Assembly (NCBI GenBank): GCA_944392605.1 | Contig: CALXXE010000002.1 | Coordinates: 1-64,000 of the forward strand | DNA length: 64,000 nt | From: an uncultured Clostridia bacterium | Lineage (GTDB): Bacteria > Bacillota > Clostridia > TANB77 > CAG-508 | Direction: 5' to 3' | In this document: one piece after another, positions 20,355-30,459 of the stretch | Position numbering within the stretch: position 1 is the stretch's first letter | Layout of the letters: every line of letters begins with the position of its first letter | Notes under the pieces: model-generated | Seen by the model: only the letters and a program-made list of their open reading frames with translations | Databases searched by the model: none | What the model was told of the DNA's origin: nothing | Translations under genes and position numbers: made by a program

Positions 20355-20685
20355 TTTAACTTCCTCCTTTATATATTTTATATTTAAATAATATTTATTA
20401 GTAGTAATAGTATTAGGCACTGTGGAAACTGTGGAAAACTATGTTGATAATTGATATCCCTAAGAAAAATGATGTTTATAACTCAGTGGAAAACTTGTCG
20501 AATAATCCACAGTCTAAAATTTCAATTGTGTAAAATTGAGATATTCACAGTTTTTAAACAGATTATTAACAATTGCTTGTGGATAACGAATGTATTTGTT
20601 CCGTAAGAAAAGAAAGATTTATTTTTTCCAAACAATAATTTTTCCAAACATAAATTTTAAAAAAATTTTCTTTTCTTTTCAACAT
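20355..20685. promoter_or_regulatory. dnaA-dnaN intergenic origin segment
   Basis: It holds many DnaA-box-like words (CTGTGGAAA repeats near 20418-20440, AATCCACAG near 20505, ATTCACAG near 20540, TGTGGATAACG near 20578). A Spo0A-type TGTCGAA lies at 20496-20502. No gene is present. It is likely one part of a bipartite origin. Confidence 0.65.
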
Positions 20686-22044
20686 CTATTGTTTACCATT
20701 TATGATTATGTTTTTCACACTATCCACAATTAACTTTGTATTATTTTTTTCTTTTACTTCTTTTTCAATTTTTCTACAAGCATGCATTACTGTTGAGTGG
20801 TCTCTTCCACCAAAATCAGTACCTATTTGAGGATATGACATGCTAGCAACTTCTCTACAAAGGTACATTGCTATTTGTCTTGGAAAAGCTATATCATTAG
20901 ATCTTTTATTTCCTGCCAAATCATCTTTACTGATACTAAAATATTTTGCAACAGTTTCTTTGATAAAATCGGATGAAATAACTTTTTCGCTTTCATATTT
21001 AAATTCGTTTATGATATTTTCAGCTAATTCAATAGTAATTGGACTATGTGTAAGAGAAGCTCTTGCAACTATTTTATTAAATACACCTTCTAATTCTCTG
21101 ATGTTTGAATCTATTTTGTTTGCTATATCTGAAAGAATAAAATCTTCAATTACAATATTTTCATCTTGTGCTTTTTTTCTTAATATAGCTAAACGTGTTT
21201 CATAGTCAGGACAAGATATGTCTGCAAGTAGTCCCCATTCAAATCTTGATTTTAGCCTATCTTCTAAAAATTGAATGTCTCTAGGAGGTTTATCACTAGA
21301 AATAATAATTTGTTTTCCTTCTTCATATAGAGAATTAAAAGTATGGAAAAACTCTTCTTGAACTCTTTCTTTCCCTGCTATAAATTGAATATCATCAATA
21401 AGTAAAACATCTATATTTCTATATTTATTTCTGAAAAATTCATTTTTGTTATCCTTTATTGCATTAATAAGTTGATTTGTAAATTTTTCAGAAGTAACAT
21501 ATAAAACATTTGAAGTTGGATTATTTTCTAATATTCTATTTCCTATTGCATGCATTAAGTGTGTTTTTCCTAAACCTACGCCTCCATATAGAAATAAAGG
21601 ATTATATGATTTAGCTGGTTCATTTCCTACTGCTAATGCTGCAGCATGTGCAAACCTATTATTATTTCCGACAACAAAGGTATCAAATGTATATTTAGGA
21701 TTTAGTGTTGATTTGTTTATTTCAATTTCTGCTAAAGAAACATCTGGATTGTTGTTTGTAATAATATCTTTTGAATCATTATCACTATTTTCTTTTGATA
21801 AATCAACAACTGAAAAAGTCCATTCTTTATTTGTTATATATCTTAAGGTGTTAAAAATAAGACTTTTATACTTGTTTTCAATAAAATCTTTTTGAAATTC
21901 AGAATTAGCTGTAAAAACTATATGGTTTCCCTCTATACTTCTAATATCTAATGGCATAATCCAGGTATCATAAGATATTTTAGTGACTTCAGGTTTTAAC
22001 AGTTCTTTTATTTTTGCAATTAATTCTTCTTTTTCGATAGCCAT
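20686..22044 (-). CDS. dnaA: chromosomal replication initiator DnaA
   Basis: A 452-aa AAA+ initiator that binds DnaA boxes and melts the origin. Domain I is at 1-90 and a linker spans 90-120. Walker A is GGVGLGKTHL and Walker B LLIDDIQF, with sensor ISSDKPP. The box-binding helix-turn-helix ends in GGRDHSTVMHACRKIEKE. I chose the ATG at 22044 (MAIEKEEL) because AAAGGATG precedes it. A 14-residue extension is possible but runs into DnaA boxes. It is flanked by DnaA boxes on both sides, which implies autoregulation. Confidence 0.98.
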   Translation of the reverse strand: MAIEKEELIAKIKELLKPEVTKISYDTWIMPLDIRSIEGNHIVFTANSEFQKDFIENKYKSLIFNTLRYITNKEWTFSVVDLSKENSDNDSKDIITNNNPDVSLAEIEINKSTLNPKYTFDTFVVGNNNRFAHAAALAVGNEPAKSYNPLFLYGGVGLGKTHLMHAIGNRILENNPTSNVLYVTSEKFTNQLINAIKDNKNEFFRNKYRNIDVLLIDDIQFIAGKERVQEEFFHTFNSLYEEGKQIIISSDKPPRDIQFLEDRLKSRFEWGLLADISCPDYETRLAILRKKAQDENIVIEDFILSDIANKIDSNIRELEGVFNKIVARASLTHSPITIELAENIINEFKYESEKVISSDFIKETVAKYFSISKDDLAGNKRSNDIAFPRQIAMYLCREVASMSYPQIGTDFGGRDHSTVMHACRKIEKEVKEKNNTKLIVDSVKNIIINGKQ

Positions 22045-22334
22045 TAAAATCATCCTTTCTAAAAAATTATCCACAAAGTTATCCACAACTGTTGATAAGT
22101 TTGTAATGCTTTTGTAAAAAAAAGGAGAATTTATGCGAACAAAAATTCAAGTAATATCAACAAAAAATTCACTTATTTTTTTACTTTACACATAATAACA
22201 AATTTAAGTACAATAAGTCAATAAAATTGTGGAAAAAAATTTTTTATTGTGGATAAATGTTTAAAAAACTGTGGAAAACTCTATAATTATTACAATTGTA
22301 TTACAAAAAAACATAAAAAATTTCCTAAAAATCC
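22045..22334. promoter_or_regulatory. oriC segment upstream of dnaA
   Basis: Between divergent dnaA and rpmH lie TTATCCACA boxes (22067-22090), GTTGATAAG, TTGTGGAAA, TTGTGGATAAA and CTGTGGAAAAC (22225-22280), with AT-rich DNA between them that could be the unwinding element. The dnaA promoter must also be here. Gene divergence and box density support origin function. Confidence 0.8.
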
Positions 22335-22364
22335 TTGACATTTATGGTTTTAGTAATGTATAAT
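22335..22364 (+). promoter_or_regulatory. rpmH operon promoter
   Basis: TTGACA at 22335-22340 and TATAAT at 22359-22364 with an 18-base spacer, about 80 bases before rpmH. Confidence 0.8.
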
Positions 22365-22444
22365 CGATATACTTGTTATTTTGCAAATTTGAAAATATTC
22401 CCTTAAACGGGATTGTTATAAAAAACAGTAGGAGGTGCTAAGAG

Positions 22445-22579
22445 ATGAAAAGAACATATCAACCAAAAAACAGACAAGAAAAGAAAGAACATGGATTTAT
22501 GAAAAGAATGAAAACAAAATCTGGTAGAAACGTATTAAAAGCTAGAAGACAAAAAGGTAGAAAAAAATTAACTGCTTAA
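22445..22579 (+). CDS. rpmH: 50S ribosomal protein L34
   Basis: A 44-aa basic protein beginning [18 protein letters not shown] and ending in [11 protein letters not shown], typical of L34 in the large ribosomal subunit. AGGAGGTGCTAAGAG precedes the ATG. It is the first gene of the rightward operon rpmH-rnpA-yidD-yidC-jag, the usual order beside oriC. Conserved [16 protein letters not shown] is present. Length is normal. Confidence 0.97.
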   Translation: MKRTYQPKNRQEKKEHGFMKRMKTKSGRNVLKARRQKGRKKLTA

Positions 22580-22596
22580 TTTAATTATTTTGTGTA

Positions 22597-22624
22597 AGGC
22601 CGCAAACTTTGCGAGCCTTTTACC
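22597..22624 (+). terminator. attenuator-like hairpin between rpmH and rnpA
   Basis: AAGGC and GCAAA pair with TTTGC and GCCTT, followed by TTTT. It probably lowers read-through so that L34 is made in excess over RnpA. Confidence 0.55.
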
Positions 22625-22691
22625 AAATATAATTAGATTTTTTAAGCTTTTTTCATTAATTCTACCTTATTTTAGAATGGAAGAATCAATA

Positions 22692-23048
22692 ATGAAAAAA
22701 ACAAAGATGTTAAAAAAAAATTATGAATTTAAAAATGTTTTATCAAAAGGAAAATATTATTCGGGATCTTATATAGAGGCTTTCATTAGGAAAAATAATT
22801 TGGAAAATGAAAATCTTTTAGGAATTGCTATAGGTACAAAGATTGCTAAAGCAACAAAAAGAAATCATATAAAAAGATTAATAAGGGAAAGCTATAAAAA
22901 TATAGAATCTAATATAAGTACAGGAAATTCTATAGTTTTTTTATGGAAAAAGAAGATAGATATAAAAAATGCAAATTATAGAAATATAAAAAGAGATATT
23001 GATAAAATATTTGATAAAGCAGGAATTTTAATCGAGGAAAAAGAATGA
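22692..23048 (+). CDS. rnpA: ribonuclease P protein component
   Basis: A 118-aa basic protein that binds RNase P RNA and helps trim tRNA 5-prime leaders. The conserved RNR-type helix appears as [18 protein letters not shown] (about residues 50-70). The central beta sheet has [13 protein letters not shown] and the end has [15 protein letters not shown] chose [13 protein letters not shown] at 22692, which matches the family length. An upstream in-frame ATG at 22590 would place the attenuator hairpin inside the gene. It overlaps yidD by four bases. Confidence 0.93.
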   Translation: MKKTKMLKKNYEFKNVLSKGKYYSGSYIEAFIRKNNLENENLLGIAIGTKIAKATKRNHIKRLIRESYKNIESNISTGNSIVFLWKKKIDIKNANYRNIKRDIDKIFDKAGILIEEKE

Positions 23049-23263
23049 AAAAAGTACTGATATGGCTTATAGAGCAATATCAAAAACATATTTCAACATG
23101 GTTGAAAAGCAAGAATATTAATTGCAAATTTTATCCGACTTGCTCTGAATATACTAAACAAGCAATAGAAAAGTATGGAGCAGGAAAGGGAATATGCCTT
23201 GGAATTTGGAGAATTTTAAGATGTAATCCTTTTTCAAAAGGAGGATATGACCCATTAAAATAA
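23045..23263 (+). CDS. yidD: membrane protein insertion efficiency factor YidD
   Basis: A 72-aa protein with the YidD core [12 protein letters not shown], then [23 protein letters not shown], then [16 protein letters not shown]. An amphipathic N-terminal helix is expected to lie on the membrane and assist YidC. The ATG overlaps the rnpA stop (ATGA), so translation is coupled. Position between rnpA and yidC is standard. Confidence 0.96.
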   Translation: MKKVLIWLIEQYQKHISTWLKSKNINCKFYPTCSEYTKQAIEKYGAGKGICLGIWRILRCNPFSKGGYDPLK

Positions 23264-23285
23264 GTAACTAGGGGGAAAATAATAA

Positions 23286-24182
23286 ATGTTTGAATTCTTT
23301 GCTAATATTTTTGGTTATTTATTACAGTTTTTGTATCAGCTGGTAAATAACTATGGTATAGCGATTATTTTATTTACAGTAATAATAAAATTAATTTTGC
23401 TACCACTTTCAATAAAGCAACAAAGAACATTAAAAAAGAGTACAGAATTACAAGAAAAAATGAAAGTAATCCAATTTAAATATAAAAGTGACCCAGAAAA
23501 AATGAATCAAGAAATGATGAATTTATATAAAACAGAAAATATGAGTCCTTTTAGTGGTTGTCTAACAGCAATAGTTCAATTACTTTTGTTATTATCAGTA
23601 TTCTATTTAGTAAGAAGTCCATTAACATTTATGGAGAAAATACCACAAGATAATATAAATCATTATGTACAACAATTGCAGGAAAATGGTAAATCCGTAA
23701 GTCAAGTTTATCCTGAAATAGATCTTATAAGAGAACATGAATGGTTAAAAGAGAATAATCCTGAGGATCAAAATGTTGATAGATTAAATATACAAATGAA
23801 CTTCTTAGGACTAGATTTAAGTAAAATACCACAACAAAATATGACAGATTATACAGTATACATTATCCCTGTATTATACATTTTATCTTCTTTTGTTTCT
23901 ATAAGAATGACAACAGCAATGCAAAATAAGAAAGCTAAACAACAGAAAGAAGAAAAGGAAGTAAAAATAGATGGAACTACAGGAAAAGAGCTAGTACCTC
24001 AAGAAGAAAACAACGAGATGGATGCTGTAATGCAAACCAACAAGATGATGTCTTGGATGATGCCGATTATGTCTATATCAATTGCATTTATAGCACCTTT
24101 AGGACTTGCTTTATATTGGTTAATAAGCAATATACTTATGATTGCAGAAAGATTAATTTTAGATAAAGTAATAAAAACTTAA
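23286..24182 (+). CDS. yidC: YidC/OxaA membrane insertase
   Basis: A 298-aa insertase that places proteins in the cytoplasmic membrane. The first hydrophobic segment includes YGIAIILFTVIIKLILLPLS, with the conserved Arg in a following KQQRTLKKS. The charged loop KSDPEKMNQEMMNLYK is the family C1 region. Further segments lie near 95-115, 190-210 and 255-290, ending APLGLALYWLISN. It lacks a lipobox Cys at the start and has an insert of about 40 residues between the second and third segments. GGGGGAAAATAATAA precedes the ATG. The next gene is jag. Confidence 0.95.
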   Translation: MFEFFANIFGYLLQFLYQLVNNYGIAIILFTVIIKLILLPLSIKQQRTLKKSTELQEKMKVIQFKYKSDPEKMNQEMMNLYKTENMSPFSGCLTAIVQLLLLLSVFYLVRSPLTFMEKIPQDNINHYVQQLQENGKSVSQVYPEIDLIREHEWLKENNPEDQNVDRLNIQMNFLGLDLSKIPQQNMTDYTVYIIPVLYILSSFVSIRMTTAMQNKKAKQQKEEKEVKIDGTTGKELVPQEENNEMDAVMQTNKMMSWMMPIMSISIAFIAPLGLALYWLISNILMIAERLILDKVIKT

Positions 24183-24198
24183 AGGGAGGAACATAAAA

Positions 24199-24888
24199 AT
24201 GGCAAAAACAATTATTTCTGAAGGAAGAACAACAAACGAAGCCATAGAAAAAGGGCTAAAAGAGTTAAATGTTAGCAGAAAAAAAGTAGAAATAAAGGTT
24301 TTAGAAAATGAAGATAAAAGAAGCTTTTTTAGTATTTTAGCACCAAGAGTAGTAAAAGTAGAAATGACATTAAAGGAAAGTGTAGAAGAAAAAGAAATAA
24401 AACCTAAAAAAGAAATTGTTTTAACAGAAGAGGAGCAAGCTAAAGCATCAGATAATTTGGAAAACTTTTTACAAGAACTAAAAAAAGAATTACCAGAAGA
24501 TACAAGATACTCTATAAGAAAAGAAAAAGATGCTATATATGTCGATTTAAATAGTCCTAATTTAGGATTTCTGATAGGATATAGGGGAGAAACTTTATAT
24601 GCTATGCAAAATATATTAACAGCAGTTGCTGGAAAAGGTATAGATAATAGAGTTAGAGTTATCCTTGATATAGAAGGATATAAGGCAAAAAGAGAAAAAA
24701 CATTAGAAGAGTTAGCTGAAAAAGTTGCTAAAACAGTTATAAAAACCGGAAAGTCTGTTAAACTAGAACCTATGCAAGCATATGAAAGAAAAATAATTCA
24801 TAGTGAGTTACAAGGTAATAGTAAAGTTGAGACAAATAGTATCGGTGAAGAACCTTATAGAAGAATAGTTGTTTCTTTAAAAAAATAA
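24199..24888 (+). CDS. jag: Jag/KhpB RNA-binding protein
   Basis: A 229-aa protein. The N-terminal Jag domain has TNEAIEKGLKELN and FFSILAPRVVKVEM, followed by an acidic linker. The KH domain is at about 95-150 with FLIGYRGETLYAMQNIL, and the R3H domain at about 165-229 with MQAYERKIIHSELQGNS and EEPYRRIVVSLKK. Family members bind small RNAs and influence division and wall synthesis. It is the last gene of the rpmH operon and is followed by a terminator. GGGAGGAAC precedes the ATG. Confidence 0.95.
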   Translation: MAKTIISEGRTTNEAIEKGLKELNVSRKKVEIKVLENEDKRSFFSILAPRVVKVEMTLKESVEEKEIKPKKEIVLTEEEQAKASDNLENFLQELKKELPEDTRYSIRKEKDAIYVDLNSPNLGFLIGYRGETLYAMQNILTAVAGKGIDNRVRVILDIEGYKAKREKTLEELAEKVAKTVIKTGKSVKLEPMQAYERKIIHSELQGNSKVETNSIGEEPYRRIVVSLKK

Positions 24889-24909
24889 TTTAATAATATA
24901 AAATCGGAG

Positions 24910-24962
24910 GTCAAAGGTCAGATTTTACAAATGAAATGTAAATTCTATCTTTGACTTTTTTT
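24910..24962 (+). terminator. terminator of the rpmH-jag operon
   Basis: GTCAAAG at 24910-24916 pairs with CTTTGAC at 24949-24955, with an inner stem TTTACA/TGTAAA, followed by a T run. Confidence 0.75.
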
Positions 24963-25050
24963 ATTAAAAAGTATTTTTTATTTGCAATATTTTATTATAT
25001 ATGTTATAAATAAAATAATAAATATAAACTAAAAGGTAAAGGAGAATAAT

Positions 25051-26425
25051 ATGAGCACAATAGCGTCAATATCTACGGCTCCTCGGAATTGGAGGAATTG
25101 GGATAATAAGAATGAGTGGAGAAAAATGTTTTAATGTATTAGATAAAATATTTGTTCAAAAGAACAAAAAGCCGATAGAAGATATAAAAGGATATACAAT
25201 TAAATACGGAAATATCGTTGATAATGATGGAAATGTAGTAGATGAAGTATTGGTTTCTTACTTTAAAGCACCTAAAAGTTATACAACAGAAAACATGTGT
25301 GAAATAAATTCACATGGAGGAAATATAGTTGTTAAAAAGATATTAGAGTTATGTTTAAAAAACGGTGCAGACCTTGCGGAACCGGGAGAGTTCACGAAAA
25401 GAGCTTTCTTAAATGGAAGAATAGATTTGTTACAAGCAGAGTCAGTTATAGACGTAATAAATGCAAAATCAGAGCGTGAGGCAAAAACAGGTATAAAGCA
25501 ATTGGAAGGCTTTTTATCTAAGAAAATAACAGAAATAAAGAAAGAAATAATGAATGTAATGACGAATATAGAAGTATCTATAGATTATCCAGAATACGAT
25601 ACTCCTGATGTAACAAATAAGCAAATTTCAGATATGTTAGATAGTGTACAAGAAAAATTAGAAAAACTTGAAAAAAGCTTTGATAACGGAAAAATAATAA
25701 AAGAAGGAATAAAAACTGTTATTGTAGGAAGACCTAATGCTGGAAAATCTTCACTTTTAAATGCTATTTTAAAAGAAGATAGGGCTATTGTAACGCAGTA
25801 TGAAGGAACAACAAGGGATACAATAGAAGAATTTGTAACGGTAAATGGTATACCTTTAAAATTAGTTGATACAGCAGGAATAAGAGATGCAAAAGATGAA
25901 GTAGAGAAGATAGGAATTGAAAAATCAAGAGAAATGACAAAAGAAGCAGATCTTGTAATTGCTATATTTGATGCATCAGAGGACTTGACAAAAGAGGATT
26001 TAGAAATATTAGATTTAATAAAAAATAAAAAGACGATAATTATTTTAAATAAAAACGATTTAAATCAAAAAATCGACGAAAACGATAAGAGATTAACAAA
26101 TGTAAGTTCTTCAATAATCAAAATTTCTGCTTTAAACAAAACCGGAATTGAAGACATTTATGATGAAATAAGTAGATTATTTGATTTAAATGAGATTAAT
26201 TTAGACCAAGAGGTAGTTATTACTAATATAAGACATAAAAATTTAATAGATAAAGCAATAGAAAGTGTAAAAAAGGCAAGAGAAACTTTAGAAGAAAAAA
26301 TGCCTTTAGATATAATAGCAATATTTATTAAAGATATTTTAGAAGATTTAGGAAATATTACAGGTGAAGTTGTAACTGATGATATAATTGATGAAATTTT
26401 CTCTAAATTCTGTTTAGGAAAATAA
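25051..26425 (+). CDS. mnmE: tRNA modification GTPase MnmE with an apparent +1 frameshift at CGG
   Basis: MnmE works with MnmG to modify wobble U34 of some tRNAs. AAGGAGAATAAT precedes ATG AGC ACA, reading MSTIASISTAP, then CGG (25084-25086). Dropping the C gives GIGGIGIIRMSGEKCF, the canonical N-terminus. The downstream frame is intact: an N-terminal domain with YTTENMCEINSHGG, a helical domain, G domain GRPNAGKSSL, DTAGIRD, NKND, and the terminal IFSKFCLGK with its catalytic-region Cys. The total is about 457 aa, normal. Without frameshifting, translation could begin only at an ATG inside domain one, losing the conserved start. The gene is usually essential for good growth, so loss is unlikely. 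Confidence 0.88.
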
Positions 26426-26871
26426 AACAAACGAGAATCGAAAATAAGACATTTTTACATTTTAAAGAAGTAATTTTACTAAAGAACAACAAAAAACAAT
26501 CAAAATTTATTCTGATGTGAATTCATAGGCAAAAGAATTATAATCGAAGCGTCTAAATTTTGTTATAATGTAAAAACAAAATCGAAGAAAACAAACAAAC
26601 GTAATTTAACATAAAAAAAACAAAATAAGTAAATATTAACAAAACAATTCGACAAAATTCGACAAAGCAATAAATAACACAAAAATATACCAATGAAAAA
26701 ATATAAAATAGGTTATAATATAACTTATTTGTTAATTTTTACAGTGTAACTTATAAAAATATAATTTCTGTTTCACAAGGAATTGAAAACTCTGGGAACA
26801 TTACACCTTCAACGGAAACATTAGATATAAAGTTGAGGAACATTTTAAAGAATTTGAAAGGAAGAATATAA
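26426..26871. promoter_or_regulatory. mnmE-mnmG intergenic region with a Spo0A-box pair
   Basis: 445 bases. Two perfect TTCGACA words (0A boxes on the minus strand) lie at 26648-26654 and 26658-26664, ten bases apart. TATAATGT-like -10 words occur near 26562 and 26714-26720. Just before mnmG an open stretch of about 45 codons (SVSQGIENSGNITPS, then IKLRNILKNLKGRI and a stop) has no good start and no recognised family. Confidence 0.5.
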
Positions 26872-28770
26872 ATGAAATTGAAAAAAGGAGAATATTTTGC
26901 AGGAGAATATGATGTGGCAGTAATAGGTGCTGGACATGCTGGGTGCGAAGCAGCGTTGGCATCAGCTAGACTTGGAAAAAAGACATTAATATTTTCTATT
27001 AGTTTAGATGCAATAGCTAATATGCCATGTAATCCACATATAGGTGGAAGTTCTAAAGGACATCTAGTAAGAGAAATAGATGCTCTAGGTGGAGAGATGG
27101 GAAAGAATATAGATAAAACAATGATACAAATAAAAATGTTAAATACATCTAAAGGACCAGCTGTACATTCATTAAGAGCACAGGCAGACAGAAAAAAATA
27201 TCAGGCAGAGATGAAGCATACATTAGAAAAACAAGTTAACCTAGAAGTAAAACAAGCCGAAATTACCAAGATTTTTGTAGAAGATGGAAAGGTAAAAGGA
27301 ATAGAAACAGACTTAGGTGCAATCTATTTAGTTAAAACAATAATTGTTGCAACAGGAACTTATTTAAAGGGTAAAATATTTATAGGAGAATATTCTAAAG
27401 AAAGTGGACCAGATGGAGTAGCTGCAGCAAATAAATTATCTGATTGTTTAAAAGAGCTAGGAATTAACTTGATAAGATTTAAAACAGGAACTCCAGCAAG
27501 AATAAATAGAAGAAGTATAGATTTTAGTAAAATGGAAGTTCAAAAAGGAGATGAAGGTGTAGAAGCGTTTTCCTTTGAAGATGAACCAAAAGATTTTAAA
27601 CAAGTAGATTGTTATTTAACATATACGAACGAAAAAACACATGAAATAATAAGAAAAAACCTAGACCGTTCACCATTATTTGCAGGAACAATAGAAGGTA
27701 CGGGACCTAGATATTGTCCATCTATAGAAGATAAAGTTGTAAGGTTTAGTGATAAACCGAGACATCAGGCTTTTGTTGAGCCTGTTGGTTTAGATACTGA
27801 AGAAATGTATATACAAGGGATGAGTTCTTCGTTACCAGAAGATGTTCAAATAGCTTTATATCATACTATACCTGGCTTAGAACATGCAGAATTTACAAGA
27901 CCTGCATATGCTATTGAATACGATTGTATTGATCCATCTAACTTAAACTTATCATTAGAATATAAAGGAATTAGTGGATTATTTATGGCAGGGCAAATAA
28001 ATGGAACATCTGGATATGAAGAAGCAGCTTGCCAAGGATTAATAGCTGGAATAAATGCTGCGAGAAAGCTAGATAATAAAGAACCAATAATTTTAGATAG
28101 AAGTCAAGCATATATAGGAGTACTTATAGATGATATTGTTACGAAAGGAACAAATGAACCATATAGAATGATGACTTCTAGAGCCGAATATAGACTTCTT
28201 TTGAGACAAGACAATGCTGATTTAAGATTAACACCAATAGGACATGAAGTAGGATTAATATCTGATGAAAGATATGAAAAATTTTTGAAGAAAAAAGAAA
28301 ATATAGAAAAAGAAGTTGAAAGATTAAAGAAATTAGTAGTAAAGCCGGAAGAAAATGTAAATGAATTACTAGAAAAAGCTGGCACATCTATATTAACTAA
28401 CGGTACAAAGATGAGTGAATTATTAAAACGTACAGAATTGACATATGAAATGCTAGAAAAAATAGATTCAGAAAGACCAAAGCTTTCAAGGCAAGAGAAA
28501 GAAGAAGTAGAAATACAAATAAAATATGAAGGATATATTAAACTACAAGAAGCGCAAGTAGAAAAATTTAAGAAATTAGAAATGAAATTGCTACCAGAAA
28601 GTATAGATTATGAAACCTTAAAAGGAATTAGTTTAGAAGGAAGACAAAAATTAAATAGATTCAAGCCACGTTCTATAGGACAAGCATCAAGAATATCAGG
28701 AGTTTCTCCAGCAGATGTATCAGTTTTGCTTGTTTACTTACAACAACGAAAAGAGGAAGGAAAAAATTAA
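26872..28770 (+). CDS. mnmG: tRNA modification enzyme MnmG (GidA)
   Basis: A 632-aa FAD enzyme, partner of MnmE in making carboxymethylaminomethyl-U34. The N-terminal dinucleotide fold is [20 protein letters not shown]. Conserved stretches include [21 protein letters not shown], the active-site motif [30 protein letters not shown] (FAD) and the C-terminal [16 protein letters not shown]. Length is normal. GAAAGGAAG precedes the ATG. Two bases separate it from rsmG. Confidence 0.97.
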   Translation: MKLKKGEYFAGEYDVAVIGAGHAGCEAALASARLGKKTLIFSISLDAIANMPCNPHIGGSSKGHLVREIDALGGEMGKNIDKTMIQIKMLNTSKGPAVHSLRAQADRKKYQAEMKHTLEKQVNLEVKQAEITKIFVEDGKVKGIETDLGAIYLVKTIIVATGTYLKGKIFIGEYSKESGPDGVAAANKLSDCLKELGINLIRFKTGTPARINRRSIDFSKMEVQKGDEGVEAFSFEDEPKDFKQVDCYLTYTNEKTHEIIRKNLDRSPLFAGTIEGTGPRYCPSIEDKVVRFSDKPRHQAFVEPVGLDTEEMYIQGMSSSLPEDVQIALYHTIPGLEHAEFTRPAYAIEYDCIDPSNLNLSLEYKGISGLFMAGQINGTSGYEEAACQGLIAGINAARKLDNKEPIILDRSQAYIGVLIDDIVTKGTNEPYRMMTSRAEYRLLLRQDNADLRLTPIGHEVGLISDERYEKFLKKKENIEKEVERLKKLVVKPEENVNELLEKAGTSILTNGTKMSELLKRTELTYEMLEKIDSERPKLSRQEKEEVEIQIKYEGYIKLQEAQVEKFKKLEMKLLPESIDYETLKGISLEGRQKLNRFKPRSIGQASRISGVSPADVSVLLVYLQQRKEEGKN

Positions 28771-28772
28771 TA

Positions 28773-29495
28773 ATGGATATCAAAGAATTTAATGAAATAT
28801 TTAATAAATATTTAAAAGATTTAAATATAAAGTTGGATGAAGAACAAATAAAAAAATTTTACATTTATATGAATCTATTAATCGATTGGAATGAAAAAAT
28901 AAATTTGACATCAATAATAAAACCAGAAGAAATGATTCTTAAACATTTTATTGATTGTTTAACTATTGCTAAGTATATAGAAGAAAATTCTGAGTTAATA
29001 GATATGGGAACGGGAGCAGGTTTTCCAGGTATACCTTTAAAAATATATAGAAATGATTTGAAAATTGTCCTTGCAGATTCATTAAATAAGAGACTAAATT
29101 TTCTAAATGAAGTGATAGACACTTTGAAATTGGATAGTATAGAAACAATACACACAAGAGCAGAGGAGTTAGGAAAAAATAAAAAATATAGAGAACAGTT
29201 TGATATAGCTACATCAAGAGCAGTAGCTAATCTTGCTACTTTATCTGAATACTTATTACCTTTTGTTAAAGTTGGTGGAAAGTGTATTTGCATGAAGGGC
29301 CCAGATATTGATGAAGAAATTAATATTGCTAAAAAAGCAATTATAACACTAGGTGGAAAAGTTGTGAAAAAGGATGTGTTCAATTTACCTCAAAGTGATT
29401 TAGGAAGAAGTATAGTAATAATAAAAAAAGTGAAAGATACACCTGGAAAGTTCCCAAGAAAACCAGGAACACCAGCTAAAGAGCCTATTGTATAA
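28773..29495 (+). CDS. rsmG: 16S rRNA (guanine-N7) methyltransferase RsmG (GidB)
   Basis: A 240-aa SAM-dependent enzyme that methylates G527 of 16S rRNA. The SAM site is LIDMGTGAGFPGIPLKI at about residue 70. ATSRAVANLATLSEYLLPFVK and GKCICMKGP are family hallmarks. The end FNLPQSDLGRSIVIIKK is followed by a Pro/Lys-rich tail (PGKFPRKPGTPAKEPIV). The start follows AGAGGAAGGAAAAAATTAATA, and it forms an operon with mnmG. Loss of the enzyme gives low-level streptomycin resistance in other species. Confidence 0.96.
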   Translation: MDIKEFNEIFNKYLKDLNIKLDEEQIKKFYIYMNLLIDWNEKINLTSIIKPEEMILKHFIDCLTIAKYIEENSELIDMGTGAGFPGIPLKIYRNDLKIVLADSLNKRLNFLNEVIDTLKLDSIETIHTRAEELGKNKKYREQFDIATSRAVANLATLSEYLLPFVKVGGKCICMKGPDIDEEINIAKKAIITLGGKVVKKDVFNLPQSDLGRSIVIIKKVKDTPGKFPRKPGTPAKEPIV

Positions 29496-29524
29496 AACAA
29501 TAAAAAACGAAATAAAAAATTTAG

Positions 29525-29567
29525 AAAAAAGTCAAGAAATTGTTTAAATTTTATTGACTTTTTTTTT
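29525..29567. terminator. terminator after rsmG
   Basis: AAAAAAGTCAA pairs with TTGACTTTTTT around a loop of about 18 bases, followed by a T run. Confidence 0.75.
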
Positions 29568-29642
29568 ATCTTTATATACAATTGTAGTGTGAAAAATTTG
29601 AAACGTATTTATAAATATTAACTAAAAATGGAGGCTTTTAAA

Positions 29643-30434
29643 TTGGGTAAAATTATATCGGTAGCAAATCAAAAAGGTGGTGTAGGAAAAACTACAACTA
29701 CAGTAAATTTAGCGACTATATTAGCTAAAAGAGGAAAAAAAGTATTATTAATAGATGCAGACCCTCAGGGGAATGCAACAAGTGGTTTGGGATTAGATAA
29801 AGATCTTGAGCCTTCTACTTATGACATACTTGTTAATGATACAGAGCTTGAAGATGCAATGCAAAAAACAATAATTAAAAATTTAAAAGTGTGTCCAGCT
29901 AATATGGACTTAGCCGGGGCTGAAGTGGAACTTGTATCAATGATGTCTAGAGAGCAAAGATTAAAAGAGAAAGTTGACATAATTAAAGAAAAATTTGATT
30001 ATATTTTAATAGATTGTCCTCCTTCTTTAGGATTAGTTACATTAAATGCATTTACAGCATCAGATAGTGTATTGATACCAGTACAATGTGAATATTTTGC
30101 ATTAGAGGGTTTGGGACAATTATTGAATACTATAAATTTGGTAAAAAAACATTTAAATAAGGATATACGAATAGAAGGAGCGTTACTTACAATGTATGAT
30201 ATAAGAACAAATCTTTCTAATCAGGTAGTAAAAGAAGTGAAGAAATATTTTGAAAACAAAGTATATAAAACGGTTATACCAAGAAATGTAAGATTGAGTG
30301 AAGCTCCAAGTTATGGAATGCCAATTACTGAATATGATCCTCGTTCTAAAGGAGCAAAAAGTTATATAAAATTTGCAAAAGAGTTTTTAAAAAATAATGA
30401 GGAAGAAAAGAAAGCAAAACATATGCAAGAATAA
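29643..30434 (+). CDS. parA: chromosome partitioning ATPase ParA (Soj)
   Basis: A 263-aa deviant Walker ATPase for origin segregation and DnaA control. The start is TTG at 29643 (MGKIISVANQKGG), nine bases after GGAGG; an upstream ATG overlaps the ribosome site. Walker A is KGGVGKTTTT, Walker A-prime LLIDADPQGNATSGLG, and Walker B YILIDCPPSLG. EYFALEGLGQLL and VTIPRNVRLSEAPSYG-like stretches are diagnostic. The Lys/Glu tail is ordinary. It is followed by parB after 25 bases. Confidence 0.96.
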   Translation: MGKIISVANQKGGVGKTTTTVNLATILAKRGKKVLLIDADPQGNATSGLGLDKDLEPSTYDILVNDTELEDAMQKTIIKNLKVCPANMDLAGAEVELVSMMSREQRLKEKVDIIKEKFDYILIDCPPSLGLVTLNAFTASDSVLIPVQCEYFALEGLGQLLNTINLVKKHLNKDIRIEGALLTMYDIRTNLSNQVVKEVKKYFENKVYKTVIPRNVRLSEAPSYGMPITEYDPRSKGAKSYIKFAKEFLKNNEEEKKAKHMQE

Positions 30435-30459
30435 AATATTTTAAGGGGGAATAAATAAA

